DNA from: Diplodia intermedia
Taxonomy: Eukaryota; Ascomycota; Dothideomycetes; Botryosphaeriales; Botryosphaeriaceae
Assembly (NCBI GenBank): GCA_021495925.1
Contig: JAKEKT010000047.1
Location: forward strand, 186,001-250,000
Direction of reading: 5' to 3'
Length of the DNA stretch: 64,000 nt
Below are positions 53,200 through 64,000 of the stretch, in pieces. The notes under the pieces were generated by a model that searched no databases, had not been told where the DNA came from, and was given only the letters and a program-made list of their open reading frames with translations. Both the position numbers and the translations under genes were made by a program. The stretch's first letter is position 1; every line of letters starts with the position of its first letter.

Positions 53200-53858
53200 G
53201 GCTGCTGGATGCGCGGGCTGCGCGGGCGGATTTTCGGGGGTCGGGGCGTGCGGTGCTGAGTGCGGGGCGCGGAGAGGCGATGTGGATGGATGGGTTCGAT
53301 GGTGGTCTGCAGGCGATGCCCTGGTGTTCAGCCCGACGGACGGGGCTCGGCCGCACCCTGGCCGCCGCGCCTGGGAAGCCGCAAAGTGTCATGAATGATC
53401 CACAGCTCTGCACGTGATTGGCCCGTCCACGCAGTCCTCTTCGATGGACTCCCACACGCACCATCATCTAGGTCGTTCGTGCTCGGCTGGATGGTGTTGA
53501 CGTCCCTCGAGCCTTGCCAGGCGTCACGCATTCTGTTGGTTCTCGCAGCGAGCAGCAGGTAGCATCAGGCCACCGTTGGTTTACTGCCCCCGCTGCTCCC
53601 TTCCGCTGCGGAAGAGACCCGCTTCCTTCCTTCCTGGTCTGTAACCAACCACTACTTCTGTCAGCAGGACGATCCTGCCGTCGGGCGAAGTCGTTCCGAT
53701 TGCGGCGGCAGGGCGGTAGCATTATGACGTACTGGGGTCTGACTGCATGCGTATAAGTAATAACATCTTGTCGACCGCCGCGTCGTCCCCAAGCTGAACC
53801 TCCATTTGACAAACCAACCCGTCAATTCGACCGCTGACACGTCTTGTTGTCGTCCGCC
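53200..53858. promoter_or_regulatory. Bidirectional region between GLO3 and the MAPEG gene
   Basis: 659 bp between divergent starts. GC-rich next to GLO3, with C/T-rich tracts at about 53585-53640 on the plus strand. No gene inside, and no TATA element is obvious. Confidence 0.45.
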
Positions 53859-54417
53859 ATGTCAACGTCCGCTACCACAGGCCTCTTCTCCACCCTCAGG
53901 CCCTTGGGTCTGCCTCCGACGCCAATCCTGTCGGTCTTCCTGACCTACGCCATCAATGTCGTCGCGACGCCTCGCATGTACTATTCCAGCAAGCTGCTGG
54001 GTGAGAACAACCAGGACCCCGCATCTCTGATCGCCCGCGCCGTGCACGAAAAGGGCGCTGTCAGCCATGAGCAGCGCCAAAAGATCATTCGCTCCAAAGC
54101 CGCCGCCGCGAACCTGACTGAGGCCATGCCACTGTACCTCGTCGCCACCTTGGTTGGATGGCTCGGCGGTGTCTCGCCCGAGCTTCAGAACACTTACCAT
54201 GCCGTCTGGTTCCTCTCCCGCGTCGGCTACAAATGGGCCTATCTAAATGCAAAGGGCGAGGCACGATCCGCCTGCCAGTATGTCCAACCCCTCCGCCCCC
54301 CAAAAGAATACACACGCTGACACCGCCTTCAGTATGTTGTCTACAATCGCAACCCTCTCCATGCTCTACGTTGGCGGCAATGCTCTTCACGCCAAGACTG
54401 CCCTCTTCACAGCATGA
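53859..54417 (+). CDS. MAPEG-family membrane protein (microsomal glutathione S-transferase-like)
   Basis: Two exons (53859-54277, 54333-54417) give 167 residues, the usual MAPEG size. Splicing gives SACHMLSTIATLSML, continuing the fourth helix. Four hydrophobic helices are visible: ILSVFLTYAINVVATPR with MYY, AMPLYLVATLVGWLGGV, NTYHAVWFLSRVGYKWAYL and MLSTIATLSMLYVGGNAL. The loop motif AAAANLTEAMPLYLVA matches the conserved N-x-x-E-x-x-P pattern near helix 2 of MAPEG proteins, and the helix 3 R-x-x-Y pattern is present. Likely an ER membrane protein in detoxification or eicosanoid-like metabolism; the actual reaction is not deducible. The ATG lies in CGCCATGTC. Confidence 0.88.
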
Positions 54418-54902
54418 GCTTTGGCCTCTTCCATGACATGTTAATATCAACCAATGCGGCAGTACCATCTCAGTTTCAATTCGTTAGCAGTAGGAAACCC
54501 GAAACTCTTCTCCCTCGGTGTAGTCGCTTTTGCGGATCTGTACAAATATTGCCTATCGCGACACTTCTTTTTGTGAGCGCACATGCTTCTGCCCTACGCG
54601 CGATCAAAGCTATGAGAAAGTCACAAACTATGAACACGGTGGGTTGCAAGGGATTCAATCCTTCTAAGGGTCGTCTAGGCAAATATGCAGACGTAGATGC
54701 GAGTTTATTACAACAGTACAAACACGTTCACAACTGATCCAATCGCCCACGTAAGGAGTGTACAATACGGAGAGCCGTAACAGCAACATGAGAGTACCGG
54801 AAATCTCCGTTGATCAAAGAAATCGTGAGTTTAGCAAATGACTGACACCCTCACACTCAAAGGGCTTCACATCAACCACTTCCTTCACTGATCTTGCCCC
54901 TG
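54418..54902. other. Convergent spacer, possible MITE remnant
   Basis: No gene. At 54680-54760 gcagacgtagatgcgagttt and, further on, gatccaatcgcccacgtaag resemble the inner left and outer right arms of the MITE family, but the central part does not pair well. I treat this as a possible relic only. Confidence 0.35.
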
Positions 54903-56552
54903 TCATCCCAAATACCACTCCCCACTGCTCGCTCTCTGCACCCATCTCTGGTTCATTGTTGCCTTGTCATCGCCTCCTACTCCCCTCTTCCCCACTACGG
55001 GCTCCACCGCTACATCCTCCTGCGGAGGCGTCGGAGGATATTCACTCTTCCATTCATCCTCCAACTTCACACCACCTAAGTTGCAATCCAGCGTCCCCCA
55101 CTTCTTGGTGTAGAGATCGCGACCGTAGCCCGCCGTCTCCCACCAGGCCTTCTGGAAGCCGCGAGGATCGTACGTCCACGGTTCCCCCTTGCCGCCCTTC
55201 TGCACATCCTGCCACGTATTGCGGCCCGAGGCGTACTTCCGATCTTGCAGGTCCTGGAAAGTGCGGACGAGGGCTTGGTAGCGGGGTGAGTTGGGTGAGT
55301 TGTCGGGGTCGTCCAGCAGATGGGGCTCAGGAAGATCGAGGTACTCGGCAGTGGTGGTCATATTGGGGTTCTCCTTGGCCGCTAGCTCAATGCGGTACCG
55401 CTCGAGTTGGGCATCGGCCGCGCTTGCGTTTTTGAGCGCAAGACTCGCGCGCGGGAAGAAGAGGGTTTCCAGCTTCTCCCCGGTCGGATCATCGCGGGCG
55501 GCAACGGCCTGGTCGGCGACGTCGAAGATGCGGCCGGCGGAGACCGAGTCTTTCGTGTAGCCGTGGAAGAGGATGCGGGCATAGGCGTCGCAGTCGGTGT
55601 TGTAATAAGGGACGAATGTGTCCCAGGAGCCGATACGGCGCCACGCAGCAACGTTGATGAGGGCCAGGTTATCGAACTCGAAGAATTTGATCGCCCACGC
55701 GCCCGTTGTGTTGCGCATCTCGCGCGGCGACGCGGACCAGGTGATGTTGGGGTAGCTTGGATGGGGAAGCGTGGCGTCGTTAAGGACGTCGAGGGCGCGG
55801 GAGTAGAAGGACTTGTAGGGAACGGTGACTTCGTCAGACAACACGCCAACGTCCATGTGCGACCAGAAGAAGTAAGGCCATCCCTCGGCGATGGCCAGGC
55901 GCAGCAGAAGGTTTTGCAGCTGTGCGAAGTTGAGAAGTGTTGAGGCCTGCATGATGGAGACGCCGTAACGCGCGCGGTATAGGTCGTAGTCGATGAAGAA
56001 GGGGTTCTCGCGCGATAGCTGCCCGCGCGGGTTTGCGTCCATTGTGCCCGTGTTGTCCACAATGATGATGTCTGACCGTGGCCAGCCTGCCGCTATCCAG
56101 CCCAGCACCGCTTGCCGCAGCATATTGTTGTTGCGGGTAAAAGGGATGAAGAGAGGTGTGCGCGGTCGCTCTGCCGGCGGGTGGTTGAAGGGTGCTACCT
56201 GCGGATGGAAGTTGGTACCGATTGGGGGGTAATAGAACTTGCTCGCGTCTTCCTGGCTGCCGAATATGGGACCAAATGCTTCGCCATCTGCCTCATCTTC
56301 TCCGGGGTGGGGATCCCAAGTATTGAGGACGTGGACGTCGACGTGTCTTGTGTAGTGAATGACTGGTAGGAAAAGAAGAATGGAAAACCACGCAACAGCA
56401 AGATAACAGAGAAATCTATGTTTGGAGCCAGAAGGCTGGTCTGCTGGCTTCTCGGTTGGCGGAGGCTGCTCGTTGGAGTCTTCGCTTTCGGGTAATTGCG
56501 AATAAACCTGCTTGGGGTGAGAAGCCTCGAAAAAAGCATCGAAGAAGGCCAT
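54903..56552 (-). CDS. Type II membrane protein, glycosyltransferase-like
   Basis: A single exon of 549 residues. A short cytosolic tail (1-46) precedes one transmembrane anchor FLCYLAVAWFSILLFLPVIHY (47-67), and the rest is luminal with sequons NIT, NTT, NAS and NMT. The luminal part has the features of a GT-A fold: RTPLFIPFTRNNNMLRQAVL, WIAAGWPRSDIIIVDNTGTM, LLLRLAIAEGWPYFFWSHMD with VGVL, and YYNTDCDAYARILFHGY, in which DCD may be the metal-binding DxD. This architecture fits a Golgi glycosyltransferase, and related fungal proteins are usually annotated simply as glycosyltransferase or hypothetical. Donor and acceptor are unknown. The start is the first ATG and is immediately followed by the aromatic tail MAFFDAFFEA. 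Divergent from EED. Confidence 0.75.
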   Translation of the reverse strand: MAFFDAFFEASHPKQVYSQLPESEDSNEQPPPTEKPADQPSGSKHRFLCYLAVAWFSILLFLPVIHYTRHVDVHVLNTWDPHPGEDEADGEAFGPIFGSQEDASKFYYPPIGTNFHPQVAPFNHPPAERPRTPLFIPFTRNNNMLRQAVLGWIAAGWPRSDIIIVDNTGTMDANPRGQLSRENPFFIDYDLYRARYGVSIMQASTLLNFAQLQNLLLRLAIAEGWPYFFWSHMDVGVLSDEVTVPYKSFYSRALDVLNDATLPHPSYPNITWSASPREMRNTTGAWAIKFFEFDNLALINVAAWRRIGSWDTFVPYYNTDCDAYARILFHGYTKDSVSAGRIFDVADQAVAARDDPTGEKLETLFFPRASLALKNASAADAQLERYRIELAAKENPNMTTTAEYLDLPEPHLLDDPDNSPNSPRYQALVRTFQDLQDRKYASGRNTWQDVQKGGKGEPWTYDPRGFQKAWWETAGYGRDLYTKKWGTLDCNLGGVKLEDEWKSEYPPTPPQEDVAVEPVVGKRGVGGDDKATMNQRWVQRASSGEWYLG

Positions 56553-57439
56553 CCTGGCCTACAAGAATGCTAGGACTGTCACAACAGCCGGAAAATCTGC
56601 GAAAACAGCGGGAAGTTTGGGTTATGGCAGCTCACGAGCGAGCCAAAGGCGCACCGCCGTAAATATGTCAAGGGGAAGTGGGCGGTAGCACGACTGTGTA
56701 ACGTGGTGTTAAAGATCAAGCATTCCCCTTCGACTTGGTCAATTGGCATATTGGCGTGAAACGGCTGTCTCTTTGAGCTTTAGCGCCCTTGCTGTCAGGA
56801 TGGACAATCATGTCAAATGCCATCATTCCGGCCTCGTTCAGAAGCAGGTCCAAGGGCTGAAGAATGTAGGACCTGCGGCTTACACGAGGCCTTGTGGATA
56901 TATTTGCGTAACGATTGGGCAGAATCTAGCTGAGGAGATGCGTGCGACGTTTGGTGTTTGGGTATTTGTGAAAGAGCTGCGGTGAGCCGCGAGGGTCAGG
57001 CGAGCAGGCAGTTTGCTGAAATGGTTGGTATTACGTGTCATGGTTAATTTCGGGGACGGGGCCGTGGCATGGCATGGCATCAAAGCCAAGTCGGTAAGGG
57101 CGACGGAAGCAATGTCACGGGGCTCAACGTTCGCAAAGAAGGGTCGGGTCGGGGGGTTTGATGAAGAAGTGGAAGTGAGGTGAGAGGAGAGGTGAGAGGA
57201 GACGGGTGGAAGGCGCGCCCGGCGGTGGCGGTCAGGCAGCTTTAGCCGGAAGCGGCTCGCTTAAACTTTGCGTCCATCGCGCCCGACAAACACGGCGGCC
57301 AACCAGCCAACAACACCCGCGACGCGCCATATCAGACTGTCGCGTAGACTAGTGCCGTCATGGTCGCGAGCGAGCAAGCGCCTGCCACAAATTAGACTTG
57401 GGACGCGATAACGTGTCAGCCGCGGCCCGCGCCTTCACA
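56553..57439. promoter_or_regulatory. Bidirectional region between glycosyltransferase-like and EED genes
   Basis: 887 bp without a gene. It contains a purine-rich GAGGTGAGAGGAGAGGTGAG direct repeat near 57177-57199. The side next to EED is GC-rich. Confidence 0.45.
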
Positions 57440-59356
57440 ATGCCGTCGGCCGCCGACCTTCCTTACCTGAGGGCCACCCTGCGCGTCGATGTATGTGCCC
57501 GCCTGTCATTGCCTGCGATTCTCTAACCAAGTCCTTCAAGAGCAAAGTAAGCACCGGTAATGAGCGAGGTGAGAGCATCCTTCGCCCTCGTCGCCGCTTC
57601 GTGCCTAACTCTGTAGCCCAATTTACCGCCCGGCTTTATGACGTCCAGTTCTACCCCTACACGCCGCCCGGCAAAGATCCTGTCTTTGCCGTTACCGGCG
57701 GCCAGCAGGTAGGTCTGCCTCTTGTCCCTGTCACCCGGATCTTGTCTAACCCCCAAGACATTCGTGTGCCGTCCATCGCTCGACAGGGACAATGCAATTG
57801 AGATTATTCGAGAGTTCAGAGATGAAGAAAAGGTAATTCCGATTCCTTCGTTTAGAGCACCTTCGCTGACACTGCTCAGGATCTGGAACTCAACAGCCTT
57901 GTGTGGTCTCGAGAAGTCGACAAGGACAACGGTGAGGGAGATCCTCTTATTTGCCTTGCGGGGAGCCCGTCATCCGTCATAAGGGTTCTCAATGTGCGCA
58001 CTGGTAAGCTCACCAGGGTACGTGCTCTAACCAATCAATGGGAACGGACACCTACTGACCGCATCGCAGTGCCTGGCCGGCCATGGCGCTGTAAGCAATG
58101 CTGCCACACTCAACCAAGCCCTACTAACCTTGGTCAGGCTATCAATGACCTCGCCATCTCCCCACTCTCGCCAGCTATATTAGCTTCGGCTTCCGAGGAC
58201 CATTCTATCCGGATTTGGCACCTTGCTCCTGAGTATTCCAAGCAGCCCTGTCCAGTCATCTGCAGCGGGGCAGAAGGTCATCGTGATAGAGTGCTTTCAG
58301 TTGTACGAGATCTCCGTTATGCTTCGTGGTGCCCTTCACTGATCATAGTAGTCCTTTCATTCCTCGGGTAGGTATCTGATCTCAGGTGCTATGGACTCTG
58401 CTATCAAGATCGTGAGTAAATCCCGGTGCTCACACCGCCCTCGCTATTGACGTTATTTCCAGTGGGTCGTGCCAGAGCTTCCAGACATGGATACCGGCAC
58501 GGACAAAGTCAACATTATCCATTACCCACACTTCTCTACCACGGAAGTGCATTCGGACATGGTAGATTGGTCAGTTCCCAGACTACGAAGAAGACACAAT
58601 GCTCTGCACGTACTCATACATCGCAGCGTGCTCTTTTACGGCGATCTGGTGCTTTCGAGATCTGCCAAGGAAAACCAGATCCTTCTCTGGAAGATTGATG
58701 GCTTCAATAGCAACAGCCCTCCGCCGCCCTTGTCGACCGCAGGCCATAATGAAGCATACGGAATCAACAACCCAGACGATAGCAGTGATGCCTACGGAAG
58801 TACGGCCTCGGCCTTCGGAAGGCGCTTTCAACGACTACTGTCATTCGACACGCCCATGACACCACTATTCTACAACCGCTTCGGCCTTTTCCACATGCCG
58901 AACAAGCATCCCATTCTAGTGATGGGCAACGAGAGGAGTAGATTCATGTGGTGGGACCTGCAACGGCTGGAGGAGGGAAGCGACGATGGCGTCAAGACCG
59001 AGATCACGTTCCGCGTCCCTAACAAGCGCAAGCGTACCGATCGCGACGGCTCAGGCGGCCGAGGCAGCCTACTATCCCGCGAAGAAAGCATTGCATCGAA
59101 TGCATCAAGCGGGGTTGCTTCAACGGGCACAGGCTCGTCCTCGGGTCATTCCAACAACTCCCACGAGGCAGACACAAAGGTTGCGGTCAAGAGGTCGTGG
59201 ATTTCGGATCCATTCACGCCCGTTCCTTCGCACAAGAGTATCGTGATCCCCAAGATGACGTTCTGCTCGAGACAGGTTGCCTGGAGCGTTGGCGGGGAGT
59301 GGGCGGTTGCAGTGGGAGACCATGGGATGGTCTGCTTATTTCGACGATGGGACTGA
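57440..59356 (+). CDS. Polycomb protein EED homologue (PRC2 WD40 subunit)
   Basis: EED scaffolds the H3K27 methyltransferase complex PRC2 and reads H3K27me3. Ten exons (57440-57490, 57541-57568, 57617-57708, 57758-57832, 57880-58017, 58070-58090, 58138-58302, 58352-58411, 58463-58569, 58627-59356) give 488 residues. The WD repeats follow EED order: FYPYTPPGKDPVFAVTGGQQ, VLNVRTGKLTRCLAGHGAAI, NDLAISPLSPAILASASEDH, GHRDRVLSVSFHSSGRYLIS with GAMDSAIKIW, then the EED-specific IIHYPHFSTTEVHSDMVD and GDLVLSRSAKENQILLWKI, and finally RQVAWSVGGEWAVAVGDHGM. Residues 345-440 contain a Ser/Gly-rich disordered insert. Two exons are tiny (28 and 21 nt). The acceptor of exon 2 could alternatively lie 9 nt earlier (57531), adding SFK. 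Nuclear function is inferred from family. Confidence 0.9.
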
Positions 59357-62300
59357 GCTCGGGGGGTTCATGGAGAAAGTTCGGGATGGCAGGTGAAGCA
59401 GGCTGGATGCGCATCAACCAAGCGGGGAAAGCAGTCAAGTGCGAAGGAGGCTTGCAGAAAGTCCCAAGGACTGGGCCTGGATGAAGGGGCATTGCGATGT
59501 TCGCCACCGAGTTCCCTTCCCAGCTGAATTGAGTCGGCATCACTTCCTCTTTTGGGTTGCTGCAGGCGATCATCGCCGGCACGCGCGCATGTGAGCAGTC
59601 TCTTTTACACTTTTCTTTTTCCTCTACCTCGTCAACTCTGAAATGCCCTGGAAGCTCGCGCTGCAGCAAGGCAGTGCCCTTGCACGCGTTGACAGTGCCG
59701 ATTGTTCTCGGCTTCCCGGAAGGCGTCAGCGGCAATGGCGGGCGGAGCTGAACCTCGGTCGTAAAGCCAATTACTGCAATGCCAATACAGCTTGCCATGG
59801 TGTCGCTATCCGACGATCGGATCCCCGGCCTCGCTTCCTTCTTCACCATTTGGCAGCCTCTTGATGATTGATCTTCATCAGCGGGCTTTCGTGGAACATC
59901 ATTCATTCAGTGACAGTCTCGTCTCCAAAGCGTGTCATGTCCTCGGAGCTATTCCCAATATAACAAAGCTAATGCTGGACTTCGTATTGCAGCACAAGTG
60001 GGGTATTTCTTCGGACGATTTCATCTTAATTTGCAGCTCCTCTTCGGTCGCTCGATTTGAACGACACACGGTTGCACGAGGGTGGAGCTTGAAACACCCA
60101 TGGGGACGTTGATGTGCGACAGTATCGACAGCGGAAATGTCTGAACAGAAGCTTCAACCGCCCGAGGGTGTTGCAATACTACTTAAGCGAGCCGGCATTG
60201 TACATACACTCTTACCCAAAGCAGTGACTCATGACAATGAGCGGGGCGAAACAGCTTTTTCATTCGTCAACGGGCGGGGTACTTTGTACGACGTGTGGTT
60301 GGAGGCGATCGTCGATTTCCTGCGTTCTTGTGGCACCTTGTACAGACACGCTGCTCACGGCGGGAAGACATGCCTCGTTTCGAGAATCTTTGCGTGTCGA
60401 GCGTGTCTCCGTGGCGTTTTGTGTTGGGTGAAGGCTGCATCCTCCGGCCCGTACCTGTTCCAATTCCTCTACTCTTGCTGCCCGCCGAGGCTCGACCTGC
60501 GCCGCCATTCTGCCTCAAGGCCAGTCGAATCTCGAATCCTCCTTCTCTCTTCCCTTCTCCCTTCCCCCTTCCCCACAGTACTAGCTCTCCTCTTGACACT
60601 GCGGCCCCCGCCCGCTGTATCACACGCTTCGGCTTACCCAAAGCGCCAGCCTCTGCACGTACGTGCAACCCTGATCCATCCCGCCATCTCGGGCTACCAG
60701 TCTATGCCTCCTTCTCCGCTGCCAGCGGCACCTCCTCTATTCCTGCCGGTGTGCCACGGTAACACCAGTTGCCATCCTCCCACCACCCCGTCTCTGCGTC
60801 TCCGCCGTCTTTCCCCGCAGTATGGAACGCTACCGACCGTTTTCGGTTACTATTTCTTTGCAATGCACTACACGGCCCGCCAGCAACCGCCGCAACGGTC
60901 TGTACGTTCGTGCTACGCCGCGACAACGGTGCGGTCGAGGACACGGCAACACATAGAGGTCACATCCGTATCCCCTTGTTTTCCAGCTTGCACAATGCGT
61001 ATCTTGCAACCGTTGGGCCTGGCCATTCCATGTCCATCCTGAGTGAGCGCACAGGACCAGAATAGAAAAAGGAGCGCCTGGTAGAGAAGCATCGTGTCGT
61101 CTCTCTGTTGCTGCTGTTTGCACGCCCCCTGCCTTCCAACATTGCCGCTCCATGGCATGCAAAAGCCATGCTGCTCTCTGACGGAAAGGATCCTCCAGCT
61201 CTTGACCACTCGTTCACCTTCTTGGGTACCATCGCCGGACAAGTGTATGATCGACCCGCTCCGGTATTGCAGCAGGATCGGGAAATCGAGGCTATGCCAT
61301 GTCGACATACTGACCGCACCGGGCTCATAGTACGGTAGCGTGAACGGCAATGTCGGCTGGTGCAACGGCGTACAACCCAGCTTTCTAGCGAAAGACGGCC
61401 ATCATCGGCGCGGCAGCCGACTGGACTGGTTTTCCTTCAGGCGCAAACTTTACCTCTTCTGCAACGATTGACGCTTCTTAACTTGTCGAATGTGATCTGT
61501 GAAAGCATCGACCGATATTTTGGACAACTGGGTGAATGCGACGAGGCAACTGGGAAGTACGTACAATAAGGCAATCGCTGAGTAATTCCCAGCCGCAGAG
61601 GGACAAAAAGCAAAATCTGACAGTCGCCAATGATCAGCACCTCCGGCGCTCCCTCCGCCTCCGCCGCAGCGACAATCGTTCTGGCCAGACCGCTCGGGAT
61701 CAGCGAGTAACGACGCGGGAAACGTCACAGAGGGAGAAGGGGAAAACGCCATCTACGCAATTCGCTTATCAGAATGTCTCTGGATAATCAAGTGCAATAG
61801 GAACGTTCTCTGGACAGGCCGGCTCGCACGGCACGAATCTAGTCTAGAGGTGCCGCTGAAGGCGCAGCAGCATCCACGAGACTTGAGTAGGTATAGAGCA
61901 ACGAACGATGCAAAGGGCTACCATCAGTGGGGGCCAGCACCCACAAATATGCAGCCAATCGGGGAATTGTACTTTTTTTTCACGTGGGAAAGGTCCTTCC
62001 CTGTTCGGTCGCGTGGGATAGCTAGAAGCGAAGAGGATTCCGGGCCTGTGAGAGAAGATGACGTCTCCGATGCCCCCTTGTCCCCAATTTGCTTTTCCAC
62101 CAGTGTCTAAATAAAGGCTTGATTGCATGGCGATTCCGGAGGATTGCATGTCAATACGGGCCAGGTAATTTTTCCCGTTCCACCTACACGTCGATTTGCT
62201 ACTTGCTTGGCTTGCTGAATCACACGCATAGTATCTGCGCATGAATGCGATGCACTCTGCGCTGCACTGCGCTGCGGGAACAACGGAACGCGGCAGTCAA

Positions 62301-63817
62301 CCTGCTGTTGCACAGTGCGTGCTGGGTTGTACAATATGTACAGTAGATATGGTACACATGCGGTCAAGTGGGCACTCCTGTGGGTGCAGAAGAATTGCTC
62401 AGATTTTTGCAACTATCCTCTGCTTCCGCGTCGATAGGTATGTGACCGGTATCAGATCAAGATAAGCGCAGATTACGAGCGTCGATTCCATCAGCTAGCT
62501 TCGCTGCTGAAGCTGCTACTATGGTGTGACCAGCAATGCTGTAGATTGTTTCTGGTCGTTGGAAGAGGTATTACCGCCATTCGATGTAAGGGATCTGAAG
62601 GCATTGTAAGGGTGTCTTATGTTCTGGATGCAAGGTAGTGCGCGCTGTGGCAACGTTTGATCAGCGAGCTGAGGAGGACCCGGTACAGAAAAGACAACGC
62701 ACCCAGCCGCCTCATCTCCAGATCGTCCCCAATCTCGTGATCTCCCAAGCAGGCCCCAAAAATAATTACATGAGGATGATGAGGAGGAACAGCCAAGGAA
62801 GAAGCACCACTCCATACAATCCCGGTAATCCCCACATCTCCGGACCTCCGTCCGCTTCCCAATGACAATCACCAGCTCCCACGAACCCCTGCAACGGCCC
62901 ATCTCCCCACATGCACTCTCGCCTACCACAGACAACCGCCGTTGTTTTGCCTGCCCGCCTCCCGTCCGTCGGGCAGCAGCGGTCGTTTAACCACCGACCA
63001 ACCAGCCACCCATCAAGGCAAATGATTCCGCCGGCTGCAACAACGCAGGGGCAAACCACAAAAAGTAACGCTGTTCCCGTCTTCCCGTCCTCCCGCCAGC
63101 CCGGTTGGCGGTCGGAACACAAAGCCACACAAACTAGCTATTACCTTGCAACCGTCGATGCCATACTCGACAACAATTCGAATTGAACATCAAATATCCT
63201 CACCCCGTGTCGAGATTCAAAGAACTCAATTGACAGTGCCTTTGAAGAGCGCCTGCCCCTGCAATCCCATTTACGAAACGCAATTCGCATAGCAAGGACA
63301 TCCCTGTTCAGCCATCAGTCGGGCTCTTCCCGTGTCCAGCTAACTCCACCATTGGGCATCGTCCAAAAAAGTAATCCGAGCCACTTCCGTACCTCCAAAG
63401 AACCGAGCGTCATCACAATGCACGCGTGAATCCTGTTAAGCAATGAAGAGCAAGCGATAGCTATTGTCGTCTCCCTCAGGAGACAGGCTGATCTGGTATT
63501 TCTCGGTTGTGAAGAGAGGGAAAAAAAATGGATATGTGGAGGTACCTTAAAGAAACATGTGCTCACACTTTTCCTTTCGCTGTACGCAAGCAAGAAGCAC
63601 AATTGCTTCGGTACCTAAAACTTCAAAAGGAGAGGGGGGAAAAGGAAAGAATCGAGAATTGACCAGCCTTTTTCAGCTGGTTATTTTCGTTATATTACCG
63701 GAGGTAGTGAAAAAAAAAATCATCAGCTCATAAGCTTTCCAGCTTGCGCTTTTCGTATCCTCGCACAATCAGCTCCATTCGTACAGGCGCATTGCAATGC
63801 GCAATGTGTCCGCCACG
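59357..63817. other. 4.5-kb intergenic region
   Basis: Both flanking genes end here. The plus-strand ORF 60137-61042 (301 codons) is mostly C/T-rich low-complexity sequence (60520-60800) read as Leu/Pro/Ser, with no domain. Other ORFs overlap and lack motifs. A/T-rich tracts occur at 61970-61985 and 63520-63720. No recognisable MITE is seen. A long noncoding transcript is possible but not shown. Confidence 0.4.
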
Positions 63818-64000
63818 CTAAGCGCCAAAGCGCTTCCCATCAAGGCCTGGGTCGCCAAAAGGGTCCCTGGTAATGCCGCTCATCGAGCTTCCACTGCTTC
63901 CGCTATCAGCTCTGATAGCGTCTCCATGACCATTGCCATGGGGACTCCAGATAGGGAACCCGTCCGGCGGCTGAGAGTCGCCCATGGGTTTTCCACGAGA
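63818..64000 (-). CDS. 3' end of an unidentified gene cut by the window edge
   Basis: Sixty C-terminal residues are readable before a TAG stop: PMGDSQPPDGFPIWSPHGNG, then a Gly/Ser-rich stretch, ending TRDPFGDPGLDGKRFGA. Composition is low-complexity Gly/Asp/Ser, typical of a disordered tail. The GC-rich codons and continuous frame to the edge suggest a real gene. No family can be named. Confidence 0.5.
   Translation of the reverse strand, partial: SRGKPMGDSQPPDGFPIWSPHGNGHGDAIRADSGSSGSSMSGITRDPFGDPGLDGKRFGA

Noticed and set aside
54680..54760. Eleventh MITE copy
   Set aside because: Only short outer and inner arm fragments match; no convincing palindrome.
60137..61042. 301-codon plus-strand ORF
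   Set aside because: The central third is a C/T-rich tract read as Leu/Pro/Ser, there are no motifs, and minus-strand frames are also open.
1..64000. The first and last ten bases of the window are identical (ttccacgaga)
   Set aside because: Joining the ends does not continue either edge reading frame, and nothing else suggests circularity; taken as coincidence.

Overview
The window is nuclear DNA of a filamentous ascomycete (Pezizomycotina, most likely a Dothideomycete). Coding exons prefer G or C at third positions. Almost every gene is split by 47-104-nt introns with GTRNGN donors, CTAAC-like branch points and YAG acceptors. The gene set (fungal-type MTHFR, Glo3, SMC2, an EED homologue, a GPR1/FUN34 transporter, a MAPEG protein) is fungal. 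Exon models below were built by hand so that every junction keeps frame and restores family-typical sequence; none is backed by transcripts.

Layout. 1-2 kb: the 5' end of a gene leaving the left edge (possibly iron-type alcohol dehydrogenase) and a divergent triose-phosphate-isomerase-like gene. 2.7-4.7 kb: methylenetetrahydrofolate reductase. 5.9-6.4 kb: a small secreted Cys-containing protein. 7.6-11.3 kb: a repeat-rich stretch with a broken C2H2 zinc-finger gene between copies of an ~89-bp palindromic MITE. 13-18.5 kb: a small acidic protein, a long-chain acyl-CoA synthetase and a divergently transcribed RKM5-type methyltransferase. 20.8-28.6 kb: enoyl-CoA hydratase, a dihydroxyacetone-kinase-like protein and condensin SMC2. 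29.4-35.7 kb: an HD-domain phosphohydrolase, a HAUS6-type augmin subunit and a mitochondrial SnoaL-like protein. 37.9-39 kb: an acetate-transporter-family protein. 39-46.6 kb: gene-poor. 46.6-48.4 kb: a polyproline protein. 50.3-50.5 kb: a tRNA-Arg(CCU) gene. 51.4-59.4 kb: Glo3 ArfGAP, MAPEG protein, a type II membrane glycosyltransferase-like protein and the Polycomb protein EED. The right edge cuts the 3' end of an unidentified gene.

Most genes are housekeeping and functionally independent. Divergent pairs (acyl-CoA synthetase/RKM5, HD/HAUS6, Glo3/MAPEG, glycosyltransferase/EED) share 0.4-0.9-kb intergenic regions. The TIM-like isomerase, the Dak-like protein and the left-edge dehydrogenase candidate could belong to short-chain sugar-phosphate metabolism, which is inference.

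The most unusual feature is the tRNA-Arg(CCU) gene. Besides an ordinary anticodon-loop intron after position 37, its T-loop is split between positions 57 and 58 by 52 nt that look exactly like a spliceosomal intron (GTAAGT, CTAAC, CAG). Removing both inserts leaves a near-perfect 72-nt tRNA followed by a Pol III-type T-run. A second theme is a MITE family with about ten recognisable copies, one inside an intron and one supplying the stop codon of the zinc-finger ORF.
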